From CANGYM01 sp044235825 (GTDB taxonomy: Bacteria; Pseudomonadota; Alphaproteobacteria; JAJTHO01; CANGYM01), in assembly GCA_044235825.1 (NCBI GenBank), contig JBIIHL010000052.1, positions 1 to 8,651 on the forward strand: a DNA stretch of 8,651 bases, given 5' to 3'. The notes under the pieces were generated by a model. The model was not told the DNA's origin. It saw nothing but the letters and a program-made list of their open reading frames with translations, and ran no database searches. A program made the position numbers and the translations under genes. This document shows positions 7,628 to 8,651 of the stretch, piece by piece (the stretch's first letter is position 1; every line of letters starts with the position of its first letter).

Positions 7628-7677
7628 TAAGAGGCAGAGTATTCTGGGTTTTTTATCACCAATTGCAGAATTTTTTT
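7623..7677 (+). other. Structured spacer with two overlapping, mutually exclusive inverted repeats
   Basis: Repeat A pairs GGTGATAA (7623-7630, covering the sulfatase stop codon) with TTATCACC (7653-7660). It can extend to about 13 pairs counting G-U. Repeat B pairs ATTCTG (7641-7646) with CAGAAT (7666-7671) and runs straight into a T run ending just before the next ATG. The 5' arm of B lies in the loop of A, and the 3' arm of A lies in the loop of B, so the two cannot both form as simple hairpins. B resembles a weak intrinsic terminator. A role as attenuator or partial terminator is inference. Confidence 0.4.
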
Positions 7678-8502
7678 ATGGGTCTGAAACTAAGGTTTGA
7701 TCTTGTCCTGACCGTTGCCTGTGCTTCTTTGCTCATAGGGCAAATGTCCGCCTCAGCGGAAGATCCCGCCAGTGCAGCCGCCTTGGCCCAAGAATTGCAA
7801 AACCCTGTTGCCAATTTGATCAGCGCCCCGTTTCAGTTTAATTATGATCAAGATATTGGCGTTTCGGATGGGGATCGTGTGACCCTGAATGTGCAGCCCG
7901 TGATTCCGATTTCCATCAGTGATGATTGGAACCTGATTTCCCGTACTATTTTGCCATTGATCTCTCAAAGTGATATTGCCGCCGATTCGGGTGATCAAAC
8001 AGGGACAGGGGATATTTTGCAAAGCGCGTTCTTCTCCCCCAAGGCCCCCACATCAAACGGGTGGATTTTGGGCGCGGGCCCTGTTTTTTTGCTGCCCACA
8101 GCATCGGATGAATTGCTGGGGGGTGAAAAATGGGGAGCGGGCCCCACAGCGGTGGCCTTAAAACAGGACGGTCCCCTAACCCTAGGCCTGCTCAGCAACC
8201 AAGTCTGGTCCTACGCTGGCGATGATGATCGAAAAACGGTAAATTCCACGTTTTTACAGCCGTTTATTGGCTATACAACGCCTGAGGCTTGGTCTTTTAC
8301 CATGAATACCGAATCCACCTACGATTGGACGGACAATCAGTGGTCCGTGCCCATCAATGCCGTGGTTTCCAAAGTTGTCAGAATAGGCAATCAACCCATC
8401 AGTATCGGCGGCGGTCCCCGTTATTGGGTGGACAGCCCCGACGCCACAGGTCCCGAAGGATGGGGCGGCCGGTTTTTTGTGACGTTTTTGTTTCCCAAAT
8501 GA
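7678..8502 (+). CDS. Putative outer-membrane beta-barrel protein of the 'neuromedin U'/transporter-annotated family
   Basis: This 274-residue exported protein belongs to a family I recognise by its conserved blocks: ELQNPVANLISAPFQFNYD (residues 39-57), LNVQPVIPISISDDWNLISRTILP (about 70-93), SAFFSPKAPT, GPVFLLPTASDELLG, TFLQPFIGY, TESTYDWTDNQWSVPIN, and a terminal RYWVDSPD...GPEGWGGRFFVTFLFPK. Databases often call such proteins 'neuromedin U' (spurious) or 'transporter'; function is unproven. A signal peptide covers 1-27 (ASA before Glu28). Alternating polar/hydrophobic strands and Gly/Asp turns fit a small outer-membrane barrel related to the MetA-pathway phenol-degradation porin-like group. 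No good ribosome site precedes the ATG at 7678. A GTG at 7624 in the same frame overlaps the sulfatase stop but would bury the signal peptide behind 18 extra residues. Adjacency to the sulfatase suggests a linked role, such as substrate passage across the outer membrane. Confidence 0.75.
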   Translation: MGLKLRFDLVLTVACASLLIGQMSASAEDPASAAALAQELQNPVANLISAPFQFNYDQDIGVSDGDRVTLNVQPVIPISISDDWNLISRTILPLISQSDIAADSGDQTGTGDILQSAFFSPKAPTSNGWILGAGPVFLLPTASDELLGGEKWGAGPTAVALKQDGPLTLGLLSNQVWSYAGDDDRKTVNSTFLQPFIGYTTPEAWSFTMNTESTYDWTDNQWSVPINAVVSKVVRIGNQPISIGGGPRYWVDSPDATGPEGWGGRFFVTFLFPK

Positions 8503-8537
8503 TTTGACCCGACACTCCAAACGCTGTTATAGTATTT

Positions 8538-8564
8538 CCCTTTTTTAATCGTACTAAAAAAGGG
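8538..8564. repeat. Perfect 10-bp inverted repeat at the transposase stop codon
   Basis: CCCTTTTTTA (8538-8547) and TAAAAAAGGG (8555-8564) are exact reverse complements around a 7-base loop. The transposase stop codon lies in the 3' arm and loop edge. The repeat lies between the convergent barrel and transposase genes, but neither strand has a T run after the stem. It may be part of the IS end rather than a normal terminator. Confidence 0.6.
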
Positions 8565-8651
8565 CATTGACGGCGTTGTAATGGTCCATGTTGGGGTGGC
8601 GTATAATTTTGCGATATTTTCGTTTGAGGTTGGCCCAGACATGTTCGATGG
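8554..8651 (-). CDS. IS630-family transposase, C-terminal fragment (runs off the right edge)
   Basis: The visible 32 codons read IEHVWANLKRKYRKIIRHPN and onward to ALF followed by TAG at 8554-8556. This is the IS630/Tc1 C-terminal signature, normally preceded by NP, in which the Glu of IEHVW is the last residue of the DDE catalytic triad. The rest of the gene, including both catalytic Asp residues, lies beyond the window, so intactness is unknown. The gene converges on the barrel gene, with 51 bases between the two stop codons. Confidence 0.8.
   Translation of the reverse strand, partial: IEHVWANLKRKYRKIIRHPNMDHYNAVNALF

Larger units (their letters stand above)
8530..8651 (-). mobile_element. 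End of an IS630-family insertion sequence (cut by the window edge)
   Basis: A transposase C-terminus of IS630 type ends at 8554, and only a couple of dozen bases separate its stop from unrelated sequence after the barrel gene, as expected at an IS end. IS630 elements insert at TA, and TA dinucleotides at 8528-8529 and 8530-8531 are candidate target sites. The exact boundary and terminal inverted repeat cannot be fixed because the other end of the element is outside the window. Confidence 0.6.

Noticed and set aside
7624..7677. GTG at 7624 as the start of the barrel gene
   Set aside because: It would add 18 residues ahead of a clean signal peptide and has no proper ribosome site. The ATG at 7678 is preferred, though its own ribosome site is weak.
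8538..8564. Inverted repeat as a bidirectional intrinsic terminator
   Set aside because: The stem is mostly A-T and neither strand has a T run after it. It is recorded only as a repeat.
8421..8642. Minus-strand open frame of 73 codons at the right edge
   Set aside because: It runs over the IS end and into the antisense of the barrel gene. The IS630 signature is in a different frame.

Overview
The window looks like chromosomal DNA from an alphaproteobacterium. The evidence is the rsmG-parA-parB gene order, alphaproteobacterial-looking HIT and GlmM sequences, and an IS630-type transposase tail at the right edge. Base composition is moderate, with many G and C runs. Genus cannot be read from the sequence; an intracellular or Holosporales/Rhodospirillales-like lineage is only a guess.

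The left 5.3 kb is one tightly packed minus-strand block, read right to left: panD (aspartate decarboxylase), an HtrA/Deg periplasmic protease, glmM (phosphoglucosamine mutase), a HIT nucleotide-binding protein, rsmG (16S rRNA methyltransferase), parA and the start of parB (chromosome segregation). Gaps are 3 to 31 bases, and HIT/rsmG and rsmG/parA overlap by about 20 bases. The block therefore reads as a single operon with translational coupling. It joins coenzyme A precursor supply, envelope protein quality control, cell-wall precursor synthesis, ribosome modification and chromosome partitioning.

A 189-base divergent intergenic region (5339-5527) separates this block from two plus-strand genes for exported proteins. 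The first encodes a large class-B alkylsulfatase of the SdsA1/BDS1 metallo-beta-lactamase type, with a signal peptide and all recognised zinc ligands. After a 50-base spacer comes a small outer-membrane-barrel-like protein of the family often mislabelled 'neuromedin U' or 'transporter'. The pair suggests a periplasmic sulfate-ester hydrolase and an outer-membrane partner. The spacer contains two overlapping inverted repeats that cannot both form, the second followed by a T run.

The right edge (from about 8530) is the end of an IS630-family insertion sequence. The transposase C-terminus, including the last catalytic Glu, reads inward on the minus strand.

No tRNA, rRNA, CRISPR array or phage gene was seen. 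Most of the window is ordinary housekeeping. The items most worth a second look are the sulfatase/barrel pair with its structured spacer, and the unusual upstream neighbours of rsmG-parAB.
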